In this document: positions 17,180 through 26,405 of the stretch, one piece after another
How positions within the stretch are numbered: the first letter of the stretch is position 1
Layout: each line of letters starts with the position of its first letter
From: Pseudarthrobacter sulfonivorans
GTDB taxonomy: Bacteria > Actinomycetota > Actinomycetes > Actinomycetales > Micrococcaceae
Direction of reading: 5' to 3'
Assembly: GCF_024391045.1 (NCBI RefSeq)
Contig: NZ_JANFCZ010000002.1
Location: 232,423 to 296,422 of the forward strand
Length of the DNA: 64,000 nt
Made by a program: the position numbers and the translations under genes
The notes under the pieces: generated by a model
What the model saw: only the letters and a program-made list of their open reading frames with translations
The model's database searches: none
Told to the model about the DNA's origin: nothing

Positions 17180-18400
17180 ATGGCTGACGCCACATCAAAG
17201 AAATCACGCCTGGGCCTGAACGCGACGGCGGCAGTAGCCGGTACCGCGCTCCTGCTGGGCGGTGGCATTGCAGTGGCAAACGCCACGCTGCCCGCCGGTT
17301 CAGCAGGAACCGTCACGGCCAACCCGACCAGCGGCGACTGGAGCACGGTGAGCCTGTCCGTGATGAAGCTGCACAGCGACATGGTGTGCCCCACCACGGG
17401 CAACATCCTGGAAGGCGCCCTGATCTTCATGTCCGAGCCCGGGCAGGAGATCCAATCGGCGGCCAGCAACACGGTCGAAGCGCAGACGGTCTACCCCTTC
17501 ACGCAGGACCCCCAGTACACGATGTCGCTGAACCCCAACGGCACCATTGCCGACGACAACACCCTGGAATCCGGCTTTGTCAACGGCAGCAAGGCGCCCA
17601 TCGCCGACATGGCAGCGGTCGTCGAGGCAAACCACACCTACAGCATCGGATACGTCTGCGCTGTGGTGAACGACAGTGTCACAACCGCCAAGATCAACCC
17701 TGTCGGCGGCAAGAGCGTAGCTTCCTGGGCCACGCTCACCACGGATGCTTCGAAGAAATGGACCATCAGCCAGCCCGTCGTGAACACGCCGTCGCCGAGC
17801 GCCTCCCCCACAGAGACCGCTGAGCCGTCTCCGAGCGCCTCCCCCACGGCCACGGAAACCGTCGAGCCGTCCCCGAGCGCCACGGCCACGGAGACGCCGT
17901 CGGCATCGGCCACCGCCACCACGCCCGCACCGGTGGCCACCACCGGAAAGGGTGCAGCCGCCGGCGGTTCTGACATTGTGCCGCTGGCCGCCGGCACCGC
18001 ACTGGTGGAAGGTACTGTGCACGCAGTGGCCGCACCTGCCGGGACGTTCGTCGCCGGCGAAACGGTCACCGGTGCGATTCACTCCGATCCGATCGCCCTG
18101 ACCGAAACGGCCGTAGCCAACACCGACGGGTCGGTCACGTACGTGTTCACCGTTCCCGCCGGGCTTCCCGCCGGGACGCACACCCTCGTCCTGACCGGTG
18201 CCGCCGGCGCCACCTTCGAGGTGACCGGCCTGACCGTGGCCGCCGCGTCCAACGCGCCGTTCCTCGCCGACACCAACTGGCTCGCCGCCTCCGGCCCGGC
18301 CGGCACTGCCGGGATGGCTGCCATGGTGGTTGGCGGCCTGACGCTCATGATTGTGGGCGCAGGCGTCTACCTCCGCCGCCGCAGGGGCAGCAGGGCCTGA
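17180..18400 (+). CDS. Secreted mucin-like surface protein with a sortase-type C-terminus
   Basis: 406 residues. A signal/anchor segment (residues about 13-35) is followed by a globular domain. A Ser/Pro/Thr/Glu stretch (about 205-255, repeats of PSPSASPTETAEPSPSASPT type) and an Ig-like region come next (ETVTGAIHSDP, then AGLPAGTHTLVLTGAAG). The tail is LAASG (368-372), a hydrophobic helix (379-398) and RRRRGSRA. LAASG differs by one residue from the LAXTG motif of class E sortases. The gene sits in its own transcript block ending at the hairpin at 18412-18445 and is followed by two sortase-family genes. Surface anchoring is inferred. Confidence 0.8.
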   Translation: MADATSKKSRLGLNATAAVAGTALLLGGGIAVANATLPAGSAGTVTANPTSGDWSTVSLSVMKLHSDMVCPTTGNILEGALIFMSEPGQEIQSAASNTVEAQTVYPFTQDPQYTMSLNPNGTIADDNTLESGFVNGSKAPIADMAAVVEANHTYSIGYVCAVVNDSVTTAKINPVGGKSVASWATLTTDASKKWTISQPVVNTPSPSASPTETAEPSPSASPTATETVEPSPSATATETPSASATATTPAPVATTGKGAAAGGSDIVPLAAGTALVEGTVHAVAAPAGTFVAGETVTGAIHSDPIALTETAVANTDGSVTYVFTVPAGLPAGTHTLVLTGAAGATFEVTGLTVAAASNAPFLADTNWLAASGPAGTAGMAAMVVGGLTLMIVGAGVYLRRRRGSRA

Positions 18401-18411
18401 TTTTACCGGTA

Positions 18412-18445
18412 AATTGCCCGGATCCTGCTTGGGATCCGGGCAATT
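18412..18445 (+). terminator. Intrinsic terminator or attenuator
   Basis: Perfect 14-bp stem AATTGCCCGGATCC / GGATCCGGGCAATT with a 6-nt loop, followed by CCTTTT. It lies 11 bp after the mucin-like gene and 195 bp before the 925-residue protein gene. It would separate the two transcription units or tune expression between them. Confidence 0.85.
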
Positions 18446-18468
18446 CCTTTTCCCCCTAATTTCCTTTT

Positions 18469-18479
18469 GTTCACCTGCG
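18469..18479 (+). promoter_or_regulatory. Single PHO-box-like unit upstream of the large binding protein
   Basis: GTTCACCTGCG is nearly identical to the unit GTTCACCTGCC at 15665-15675. Only one clear unit is visible here. It lies just after the terminator and about 165 bp upstream of the ATG at 18641. Confidence 0.35.
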
Positions 18480-18640
18480 CGAAATCCTTTCTTTCCCAGG
18501 GCACAGAAGGTCCGGTGCAGTGCCGGGAAATAATAGTCCAGCAGCTTCCGCTGACTGCCGGCCGGATTAATTCCACCCCGCAGCAGATGAACCGCTCCGG
18601 TTGTGGCTGCCGACCCGGAATAAATGGAAAGAAAGAATTC

Positions 18641-21418
18641 ATGCTGCCTCCATGGAATACCCGACGGGGCCACCCCGGGACCCGCCAGCACTCCGGCCTG
18701 CGGTGGACGACCCCTGCGGCCGCCATCGCCGCGGCAGGCGCACTTTTGCTGGTTTCCCTGCCACCCGTCACGGCTGACACCACCGTGCCGGGCACCGATT
18801 GGGGGCCACGGGGTTCCATGGTCAGCGACACCGCCGCGACCGTCACCTGGACCAACACGAGCAACGCCGCCGAGAGCAAGGTGCCCCGCAGCGGCCAGCA
18901 GAAACTCCCCCACACCGCCGGAAAATCCTACGACGACGTCGATCAGCGCCTGCGCGACGCAGCCGCCAAGGCCTTCGGGCCCGACAACGGCCGCGGCGGG
19001 CTCACGCTGGAGGTTTCCCAGACCCGGAACCTGCAGAACCAGTCGGTGACGGTCAGCTTTACCGGCGCGGACCCGGCAGCCAGCAGCAACGGCGCCAGCA
19101 CCTCCTACCTTCAGGTGTTCCAGTGCTGGGGCAAACCGGGTGCGGACAACAAGCCCGACCCTGCCGCCACAGAACCCGACCCGGCCACCTGCCAGTTCGG
19201 CGCCACCGGCCTCGACGGGGACATCTCCAACACGGCCCACCAGCGTTCCCTGCTCAACGATCCACTGGTCCGCGGGGGAGACTGGGAGTCCGCCGACCCG
19301 TCCTCCCCCACCATGAACCTCCCGGCTCCCTTTAGGACCGTCATCGGCGAGGAAACGCGGATCACGGACGGCTTTAACCTCAGCGAGTACCGCAACCCGT
19401 TCTTCAGCCGCACCAGCACCAACGAATTCTCCCGGTTCATGTCATCCGAGCAGGGAGCCGGATCGCGCACCTTTGAAGTGCAGACCGGCATGGAAGCCTC
19501 CGGTTTGGGCTGCGGCTACCGTCCGGATGCCCCCAGCGTGGCCAAGTGCTGGCTGGTGGCTGTGCCCCGAACCGCGGCGATGGACGCCATTCTGCCGGCG
19601 GGGCCCCTGGCGCCCAGCCTGTGGGCGATGCGCCTGCAGGTTCCCCTTCACTTCCAGGATGTCGCCGCAGTATGTCCCACCGATCAGGCGGCAACCCTGA
19701 GCGTGGGCTCGGAAGCCTTGAGCGCGGCCATGAAGTCGTGGATCCCCGCCGTCTGCGACACCAAGAAATTCACCCTGGGGTTCTCCCCGCTGGCGGACCT
19801 GCAGGCCCGCACCCAGCTGCAGCAGCCGGACACCCTGGCCTTTGTCACCCGTCCCGCAGCCGCAGATCCCCAAGCGCTGTATGTGCCCACGGCACTGGCC
19901 GGCGTGGTGGTGGCCATGACCATTGACAACGCCTGCACGGCAGGGTTTACGCCCTACACGCTGGCCGACTGCGGCTACCGGGACAAGGCCGAGTGGGAGG
20001 CGGACAAGGCCCGCAGCGCCGGCCTGGTCCGCGATCTGAAGCTCAATGCCCGGCTCCTCGCCAAGCTGCTGACCCAGAGCTACGTCCAGCACACCGCACC
20101 CGCGTCCGCAGCGGACGCCCCCTTCACCAAACCCGGCACCACGGCGTACGGGCGGGCGATGACGTATTCCATCCAGAACGACCCCGAGTTCACGTCTCTG
20201 AACCCGAAGGGCCTGGGCTCGTCCGGAAACCTCAACCCTCCCGTCGTCGAAGGCCTGCGCTCCGACGCCGCCTCCGCTGTCTGGGACTGGCTGCTAAGCG
20301 ACAAGGAGGCCAGCGCCTTCCTGAACGGCTGCCCTGATCCTGCCGGCATGACCATCAACCCGTTCTACTCGACCCGCACGTACAGCGAATGCCAGGACCA
20401 GGCGGCCGAGCTGGACCGGCAGGCAGCGAAGAAAATCGCCGAAACAAAAACACCCGAGGGTTTCACCTACGCCCGCCAGTCCTACCCTTCCGAGGGAGCC
20501 TCGTACCCCCAGATCTACTGGGCGCAGAACCAGGCCATCCGGAACGGGGACGGCGGCATCGACCAGCCGGCCCTGACCGTTGGCGACCAGTACGCCCGGG
20601 TCCACGACATGGCGACGGCGGCCCAGTACACGGTGCGCGCCCAGCCGGCGGCCACCACGTCCTGGTGCGCGGACTGCAGCCCGCCGGCCTACAAATCGGT
20701 GGCCCGGCAGGGCTACGGCAGCCGCAGCATCCTGTCCATTACCGATGCCGCGTCGGCCGCGAAGTTCCAGCTGCCCACCGCCCAGCTGTGCAACGCCACC
20801 GGGTCACAATGCATCGGCGCCACTACCAGCAGCCTCCAGGCGGCGGCCGGGCAGTTCGAACCCACCGGAACCGCCGGTGTGCTGAAGCCGGCCAGCGTCC
20901 CGGACTACGCCAAGGCCTATCCGCTCACGCTTCCCATCTACGGTGCGGTGAACCTTGCCTCGGTCAGCAAGCCGCAGGCAGCGACCTTCGCCCAGCTGTT
21001 CTCCTACATCAGCACCGAGGGCCAGAAGTCCGGTTTCCGCAGCGGCATGCTCCCGCCCGGCTATGCACCGCTCACGCCGGCCCTACTGCAATCGGCCGCT
21101 GCCGGCATCCAGGCGCTGCAAGGCGTCCAGGGGCCGCAACAGGCTGCCTCCGGTGCGATCCTGCCGATGGAATCCGTGGCCGGAGCCGCGATTCCTGCCG
21201 GTCTTGCCCCGGCTTCTCCAGGGGAGCCCCCAGCGGGAGCAGGCCCCGCCGCGCCGCCGGCCGCCCCGGCTGCTGTTCCCCTGGCCGCGGCCGCCGAGCC
21301 CGGCCGGACGGCGGCCACCACTAGCGCCTGGCCGCAGTACACCATCGTGATCGGGCTGGCGGCTGCCGTCGCCAGCGCGGCCGCTGCTCCACTCCTCGCC
21401 CGGGGACGGCGCAAATGA
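18641..21418 (+). CDS. Large membrane-anchored PBP-like extracellular protein
   Basis: 925 residues. A Sec signal peptide ends near residue 46 (LLLVSLPPVTADTT) and one C-terminal helix (IVIGLAAAVASAAAAPLLA) is followed by RGRRK, so the bulk is extracellular. Segments such as YVPTALAGVVVAMTIDNA and LKLNARLLAKLLTQSYV resemble PstS-like binding domains, and several Cys pairs could form disulfides. A Pro/Ala-rich linker precedes the anchor. No lipobox or LPXTG-type motif is present. GGAAAGAAAG precedes the ATG; the frame open to 18467 is not signal-like. It heads the seven-gene block to 28012 and its stop overlaps pstC by 4 bp. The exact function is unknown. Confidence 0.82.
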   Translation: MLPPWNTRRGHPGTRQHSGLRWTTPAAAIAAAGALLLVSLPPVTADTTVPGTDWGPRGSMVSDTAATVTWTNTSNAAESKVPRSGQQKLPHTAGKSYDDVDQRLRDAAAKAFGPDNGRGGLTLEVSQTRNLQNQSVTVSFTGADPAASSNGASTSYLQVFQCWGKPGADNKPDPAATEPDPATCQFGATGLDGDISNTAHQRSLLNDPLVRGGDWESADPSSPTMNLPAPFRTVIGEETRITDGFNLSEYRNPFFSRTSTNEFSRFMSSEQGAGSRTFEVQTGMEASGLGCGYRPDAPSVAKCWLVAVPRTAAMDAILPAGPLAPSLWAMRLQVPLHFQDVAAVCPTDQAATLSVGSEALSAAMKSWIPAVCDTKKFTLGFSPLADLQARTQLQQPDTLAFVTRPAAADPQALYVPTALAGVVVAMTIDNACTAGFTPYTLADCGYRDKAEWEADKARSAGLVRDLKLNARLLAKLLTQSYVQHTAPASAADAPFTKPGTTAYGRAMTYSIQNDPEFTSLNPKGLGSSGNLNPPVVEGLRSDAASAVWDWLLSDKEASAFLNGCPDPAGMTINPFYSTRTYSECQDQAAELDRQAAKKIAETKTPEGFTYARQSYPSEGASYPQIYWAQNQAIRNGDGGIDQPALTVGDQYARVHDMATAAQYTVRAQPAATTSWCADCSPPAYKSVARQGYGSRSILSITDAASAAKFQLPTAQLCNATGSQCIGATTSSLQAAAGQFEPTGTAGVLKPASVPDYAKAYPLTLPIYGAVNLASVSKPQAATFAQLFSYISTEGQKSGFRSGMLPPGYAPLTPALLQSAAAGIQALQGVQGPQQAASGAILPMESVAGAAIPAGLAPASPGEPPAGAGPAAPPAAPAAVPLAAAAEPGRTAATTSAWPQYTIVIGLAAAVASAAAAPLLARGRRK

Positions 21419-22434
21419 GCACCGTCTTGCCCGGTACCCGGGCCACCGAAGCACAGGACACTCCCCGTGTGCTGCACCAGGTGCTTGAACAGCAGGACTA
21501 CGCTTTCCGCACCATCACCCGCGCAGGCGGCGGCGTTGTCCTGGCCATCATGGCCCTGGTGGGTCTCTTCCTGGCCGGCAACGGCATCGGCGCCATCAAC
21601 GAAGTGGGGCTCGGAACGTTCCTGACCACCCAGAACTGGGCGCCGGAGACAAACGACTTCGGCATCGCCGCCGTCCTGTGGGGCACCGTCCAGATCGCCA
21701 CCGTGGCGCTGGCCGTCGCCATGCCGCTGGCGCTCGGGTCCGCACTGTTCATCACGGAAGTCGCCACGGGGTGGCTGCAGAAAGCCCTGACCAGCCTCAT
21801 CGACCTGCTGGCGGCCGTCCCGTCTGTGGTCTTCGGCCTATGGGGTGCCTACATGCTCCAGCCCGGCGTCGTGGACTTCAGCAAGTGGCTGTCCACCTGG
21901 TTCGGCTGGATCCCGTTCCTCCAGGTGGACGGCGTGGACCCCGCCAGCCCGCTGCGGGACACCGTACCGTTCACTGCCTCCGCGTTCATCGCCGGCCTGG
22001 TGGTGGCCATGATGATCGTCCCCATCCAGACCTCCATCATGACCGAATCGTTCCGGCGGGCACCCACGGGCGAACGCGAAGGCGCCTACGCCCTGGGCGC
22101 CACCCGGCTGGGCATGATCCGCACGGTGGTCCTGCCCTTCGGCCGGGGCGGGATCATCGGCGGCACCATGCTCGGGCTGGGACGGGCCCTGGGCGAGACC
22201 ATCGCCATCTACCTGATCATCAGCCCCGTCTACGCCATCAATTTCCATGTCCTGGAAAAGGGCGCCAACTCCATCGCCGCCATGATCGCGCTGAAGTACT
22301 CCGAATCCAACGAATCCGCGATGAGCGCCCTCATGGCCGCCGGCCTGACGCTCTTCGTGATCACCATGCTGGTCAACATCACCGCCTCTGCCATCATGGC
22401 GAAGTCCCGGTCCGGCGCAGAAAGCGAGGGCTGA
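21415..22434 (+). CDS. pstC: Phosphate-type ABC permease, PstC-like
   Basis: 339-residue membrane protein with about six helices. PstC-like features include DLLAAVPSVVFGLWG and the EAA-type loop EGAYALGATRLGMIRTVVLP, followed by GTMLGLGRALGETIAIYLI. It starts inside the stop of the 925-residue protein gene (ATGA) and is followed 2 bp later by the PstA-like gene. It is part of a complete Pst-type core with PstA, PstB and binding proteins. The substrate, phosphate or a related oxyanion, is inferred from the family. Confidence 0.92.
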   Translation: MSTVLPGTRATEAQDTPRVLHQVLEQQDYAFRTITRAGGGVVLAIMALVGLFLAGNGIGAINEVGLGTFLTTQNWAPETNDFGIAAVLWGTVQIATVALAVAMPLALGSALFITEVATGWLQKALTSLIDLLAAVPSVVFGLWGAYMLQPGVVDFSKWLSTWFGWIPFLQVDGVDPASPLRDTVPFTASAFIAGLVVAMMIVPIQTSIMTESFRRAPTGEREGAYALGATRLGMIRTVVLPFGRGGIIGGTMLGLGRALGETIAIYLIISPVYAINFHVLEKGANSIAAMIALKYSESNESAMSALMAAGLTLFVITMLVNITASAIMAKSRSGAESEG

Positions 22435-22436
22435 CC

Positions 22437-23714
22437 ATGACAACAGTTGACGACGCCCCGGCCACCATCGAAGTGGCACCACTGCCGGGCGACCCCGGCC
22501 GGCTTGCGCCTGCAACACACCTGCCGCTGCTGGCCAAACCGCCGGCACCGGAGGAAGTCCGGGTACGGCTGGGCGCCGGCCGGACCCACGTCCTGAGTCT
22601 GGCAGGAGCTGCCGCCGGCGGTTTGTGCATGGGACTGCTGCTGACCGTGGCGCTCGGGCTGATTCCCCCGGGCTGGCTGTTCATCGTGTCCTACCTGTGG
22701 TTCCTGCTGCTCTACACGGCACTGGTGCACCTCAGGCAACCACTTTCGGCGGTACGCAACGGCCTGGTAACGGTACTGCTCAGCTCGGCGGGCGCCGCCG
22801 TCGCGGGCACCCTGGGCCTCGTGGTGATGTTCACGTTTGCCCGCGGCCAGGAGGCGCTGTTCCACCTCAACTTCTTCACCACGGACATGACAGGCGCCGG
22901 CCCCTTGTCCGGGCTGGACCAGGGCGGCGTGCTGCATGCACTCGTAGGGACGCTCGAACAGATCGGCATCGCCCTGGCCATCACCATTCCGCTGGGAATG
23001 ACGACGGCGGTATTCCTCAACGAGGTGGGCGGGCGCTTCGCCCGGGTTGTGCGCACCGTGGTGGAGGCGATGACGGCCCTTCCGTCCGTCGTCGCCGGCC
23101 TGTTCATCTACGCCGCCGTAGTCATGTCCGTCACCCACCAGACCAACGGTTTTGCCGCCTCCCTGGCCATCACCGTGCTGATGCTGCCCATCATGATCCG
23201 CTCGTCGGACGTGGTCCTCCGCCTGGTGCCAGGCAACCTGCGGGAGGCCGGACTGGCCCTCGGAGCCGGCCAATGGCGCGTCGTGTGGCACATCGTCCTG
23301 CCCACCGTCCGGTCGGGCCTGACCACCGGAATCATCCTGGCCACCGCCCACGGCATCGGGGAGACTGCCCCGGTCCTGCTGACGTCCGGCTTCACCGGCG
23401 TCATGAACGTCAACCCGTTTTCCGGGCCGCAGACGCCACTGCCGTTGGCCGCGCTGGACTACGTCCGCTCCCCCGTCCCCGGGATGGTGGCGCGCGGCTT
23501 CGCCACCGCGGCGTTCCTCCTGTTCGTGGTGCTGGTGCTGTTCATCATCGCCCGCATCATCGGCGGACAGGACGCCGGCAAGCAGACGCCGGGCCAGGCG
23601 CGCCGCGCGGCCGCCAGGTCCAGGCGCGACCTGCCGCGCATTGAACACAACCACGCCCGGATGCTGGCCGGCATGACTGCCGCCCCCACCGACAACCTGC
23701 AGGAGAAACCATGA
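22437..23714 (+). CDS. pstA: Phosphate-type ABC permease, PstA-like
   Basis: 425 residues, longer than typical PstA (about 290-300) because of an N-terminal extension with extra hydrophobic helices. Family features include VEAMTALPSVVAGLFIYAAV and REAGLALGAGQWRVVWHIVL, then THGIGETAPVLLTSG-like sequence (here ATAHGIGETAPVLLTSGF). The ATG at 22437 is 2 bp after the PstC stop; the frame open upstream is an alternative reading of pstC. The stop overlaps the PstS-like gene by 4 bp. Confidence 0.9.
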   Translation: MTTVDDAPATIEVAPLPGDPGRLAPATHLPLLAKPPAPEEVRVRLGAGRTHVLSLAGAAAGGLCMGLLLTVALGLIPPGWLFIVSYLWFLLLYTALVHLRQPLSAVRNGLVTVLLSSAGAAVAGTLGLVVMFTFARGQEALFHLNFFTTDMTGAGPLSGLDQGGVLHALVGTLEQIGIALAITIPLGMTTAVFLNEVGGRFARVVRTVVEAMTALPSVVAGLFIYAAVVMSVTHQTNGFAASLAITVLMLPIMIRSSDVVLRLVPGNLREAGLALGAGQWRVVWHIVLPTVRSGLTTGIILATAHGIGETAPVLLTSGFTGVMNVNPFSGPQTPLPLAALDYVRSPVPGMVARGFATAAFLLFVVLVLFIIARIIGGQDAGKQTPGQARRAAARSRRDLPRIEHNHARMLAGMTAAPTDNLQEKP

Positions 23715-25396
23715 TCGGCCCCCTTTCCAAGCGACGGACGCTCCCGGCGGTGCTGGGAATCCTCTTGTCCCTGGGCATGTTTTTCGGCGGCTTGGCCCCG
23801 GCCCAGGCCGCCAACTACCTGCGCATCGGCGGTTCCGGGTCTTCGTGGGCGGGCAACGCCCTGCAGGACTGGATCGCCCGGGTGGGCGCCCAGGGCGTGA
23901 CCGTGGATTACGAAAACAAGGGCTCCTCCACGGGCCGCAAGGAATTCGCCGACCAGATGAAGCAGTTCGCCGTCTCCGAAATCCCGTACACCGGCGACAC
24001 CGCGGACCCGCGGGATAACAGCATGCCCGGCTTCTCCTACGGCATGCTGCCCGTGGTGGCCGGAGGCACCGCCTTTATGTACAACCTCAAGGCCGGCAGC
24101 TCACGGATGACCAGCCTCAAACTGTCCCAGCCGGCCATTGCCAAGATCTTCACCGGCCAGGTCACCCGCTGGAATGATCCGATCATCGGCGCCGACAACC
24201 CGGGCGTGGCCCTGCCGGACGCCACCATTAACGTTGTGGTCCGATCGGACGGTTCGGGCGCCACAGCGCAGTTCACGCTGTGGCTGCTGCGCCAGTACCC
24301 TGCAGACTACGCGAAGCTGTGCGCCGTGACGGGCTGCGACCCCCAGCACGCCACGTCCTTCTTCCCCACCCAGGGATTGAAGAACTTCGTGGCGCAGAAC
24401 GGCTCGCAGGGCGTCACCACGTACTCGGCGAACAACCAGTTCACCATCAACTATGACGAATACTCCTACGCCCAGGGCATCGGCTTCCCCGTGGCGCAGG
24501 TGAAGAACGCTGCCGGTTTCTACACGCTCCCCACCGAGCATGCGGTGGCGGTGGCACTGACCCAGGCGAGCATCAACCAGGACAAGGGGTCGGCCAACTA
24601 CCTCTCCCAGGACCTGTCGAAGGTATACGGCTACAAGGATCCCCGCACCTACCCCATGTCCGCGTACTCCTACATGGTGGTGCCGACGCAGGCCACAAAT
24701 GCGCTGAACCCGGCCCAGGGCGCCACCCTCGGATTCTTCGCCAACTACGCGTTGTGTGAGGGGCAGCGCCCGATGGGCCAGCTCGGCTATTCGCCGCTGC
24801 CCATGAACCTGGTCCTGGCCGGGATGGAACAGATCCGCAAGATCCCCGGCGTGGACCAGGAAACCATCCGCAAGATGGACCAGACCCGGGACAGCGTCTC
24901 CGGCGGGTCGGCACCTGCCTGCAACAACCCCACCTTCAAGCCCGGCGATTCACCTTCCGCCAACCAGCTGGTCAGGACGGCACCGTTCGACAAGGCCTGC
25001 GACGCTGCCTGCCAGGTGCCGTGGCGCGGCGCCGATGCGGCCGTCAACCAGGGACCGGGCGCTCCGGCCGCGGGCACGGGACCGGCCGCCGCTGCCGCCA
25101 CCGACGTCACGCCGGAGGCCGACGGCGGCGCTCCCGTCGCCGATCCGGCGGCCACGGTTGCAGCCTGCGATCCGGACAGCGGCAGCTGCGCCGTGGCCGC
25201 TGCCGCTGGAGGGGGTGGCATCGCCCAGCAGCTGACGCCGGTCACCACCACGCTGGCGTCCAACCGTGGCTGGGGGCAACCGCAGAACCTCCTCCTGATC
25301 ATCGGCGGACTCATTGGCCTGCTGGTCCTGGTCCCGCCGCTGGCGGCCGGAGTCCTGTCCAGGCGTGCGGGCATCAAGCGCGGCACCAAAGCATGA
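23711..25396 (+). CDS. pstS: PstS-like phosphate-binding protein with C-terminal membrane anchor
   Basis: 561 residues, much longer than ordinary PstS (about 370). A signal peptide is cleaved after APAQA (near residue 33). A PstS domain follows, with the phosphate loop IGGSGSSWAGN, then SDGSGATAQFT and FTGQVTRWNDP. Next comes a Pro/Ala/Gly linker (about 430-510) and one transmembrane helix (NLLLIIGGLIGLLVLVPPL) with a basic tail. Instead of the usual lipid anchor it is membrane-tethered. The start and stop overlap neighbours (ATGA at both ends). It is the best phosphate-binding candidate in the cluster. Confidence 0.9.
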   Translation: MIGPLSKRRTLPAVLGILLSLGMFFGGLAPAQAANYLRIGGSGSSWAGNALQDWIARVGAQGVTVDYENKGSSTGRKEFADQMKQFAVSEIPYTGDTADPRDNSMPGFSYGMLPVVAGGTAFMYNLKAGSSRMTSLKLSQPAIAKIFTGQVTRWNDPIIGADNPGVALPDATINVVVRSDGSGATAQFTLWLLRQYPADYAKLCAVTGCDPQHATSFFPTQGLKNFVAQNGSQGVTTYSANNQFTINYDEYSYAQGIGFPVAQVKNAAGFYTLPTEHAVAVALTQASINQDKGSANYLSQDLSKVYGYKDPRTYPMSAYSYMVVPTQATNALNPAQGATLGFFANYALCEGQRPMGQLGYSPLPMNLVLAGMEQIRKIPGVDQETIRKMDQTRDSVSGGSAPACNNPTFKPGDSPSANQLVRTAPFDKACDAACQVPWRGADAAVNQGPGAPAAGTGPAAAAATDVTPEADGGAPVADPAATVAACDPDSGSCAVAAAAGGGGIAQQLTPVTTTLASNRGWGQPQNLLLIIGGLIGLLVLVPPLAAGVLSRRAGIKRGTKA

Positions 25397-26379
25397 CCGC
25401 CACAGTGACCGGCCGGCGCCACACCGACCCCCGACCCGAGCGCGGATCCGATCCCCGCTCCGCCTACCGCGGCGCGGTCGCCTGGCTGCGGCGGACTGCC
25501 CGACGACGGGCCACACCCGTCCGGATTCCGCCCTCGCCCCGCCAGAAAGCGCTTTCGCTGGCGCTGGCGATGATTTCGGTAATGCTTTTCGGCCAGCTCA
25601 TAAACGTGGTGATCATCTCCCAGGTGCAGCATGCCACTACCCAGGCCCGGCTGTTTGAAGAGTTTCGGACCAGCCTCGCGGAAGGTTCAGCTCCCCTGGG
25701 CCAGACGGACCACGAGGGTGCGTTGGTGTCCCCCGGCACGCCGCTGGCATTCCTCGCCATTCCTGCCCTCGGCCTGAACGAGACTGTGGTGGAAGGAACC
25801 ACCTCGCGCGAACTCATGGACGGCGTGGGGCACCGGCGGGACACCCCGCTTCCGGGCCAGAGCGGCACCAGTGTCCTGATGGGCCGTGCGGCAGCGTACG
25901 GCGGCGTCTTTGGCCAGCTGTCCCGGCTTGCGACGGGCGAACGCTTCACCGTGACCACGGGGTTGGGCGAGGCCGAATACGAGGTGACCGGCCAGCGCCG
26001 CGCCGGCGATCCCGGACCGCCCCTGCTTGCCGGATACGAAGGCCGGCTGACGCTGACCACAGCCGCCGGCCACGCTTTCCTGCCGGACGAGGTGCTGCGC
26101 TTGGACGCCAAGCTGGTATCCAAAGCGCTTCCCAAAGCCGCGCCCGTCCTTCACGCCGCTTCCCTGCAGGCTTCCGAGCTGCCCCTGGGCTCCGACACTT
26201 CGGACCTGGTGGGGCTCCTGGTGTGCCTGGAGCTCCTGGTTCTCGCCGCCCTGGGCGCCGTGTGGTCCTGGTACCGCTGGGGCCAACGTGAGACCTGGCT
26301 GGTCTTCCTGCCGGTCCTCGGGGTCTTGTCCGTCCTGACAGGGCAGCAGATCAGTCTCCTGCTGCCCAACCTGATCTAG
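25393..26379 (+). CDS. Sortase-like membrane protein lacking catalytic His and Cys (pseudo-sortase)
   Basis: 328 residues: a basic N-terminus, one helix (about 52-76), a sortase-like beta-barrel (about 115-245), then two helices near 271-292 and 301-325. Sortase landmarks are recognisable: LAFLAIPALGLNETVVEG and GHRRDTPLPGQSGTSVLMG. Where class E sortases carry AGHRTTYG, this protein has MGRAAAYG (His replaced by Arg165). Where they carry TLTTC it has TLTTA (Cys replaced by Ala224). The late Arg (Arg236) is retained. It should not be an active transpeptidase; a scaffold or accessory role is inferred. Both ends overlap neighbouring genes. Confidence 0.82.
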   Translation: MTATVTGRRHTDPRPERGSDPRSAYRGAVAWLRRTARRRATPVRIPPSPRQKALSLALAMISVMLFGQLINVVIISQVQHATTQARLFEEFRTSLAEGSAPLGQTDHEGALVSPGTPLAFLAIPALGLNETVVEGTTSRELMDGVGHRRDTPLPGQSGTSVLMGRAAAYGGVFGQLSRLATGERFTVTTGLGEAEYEVTGQRRAGDPGPPLLAGYEGRLTLTTAAGHAFLPDEVLRLDAKLVSKALPKAAPVLHAASLQASELPLGSDTSDLVGLLVCLELLVLAALGAVWSWYRWGQRETWLVFLPVLGVLSVLTGQQISLLLPNLI

Positions 26380-26405
26380 TGAATAACGCCAAAGAAAGAA
26401 CATTC

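Noticed and set aside
17791..17935. Apparent short tandem repeats in the mucin-like gene, considered as a CRISPR or VNTR array
   Set aside because: They are imperfect and in frame, encoding a Ser/Pro/Thr linker; there are no regular spacers.
17300..19240. 646-residue open frame on the minus strand across the mucin-like gene
   Set aside because: It is antisense to two well-supported plus-strand genes, is Gly/Arg-rich with no domain, and spans their terminator; long antisense frames are expected at this G+C.
22230..23654. 474-residue minus-strand open frame opposite pstA
   Set aside because: Low-complexity Gly/Gln/His-rich shadow of a clear membrane permease gene.
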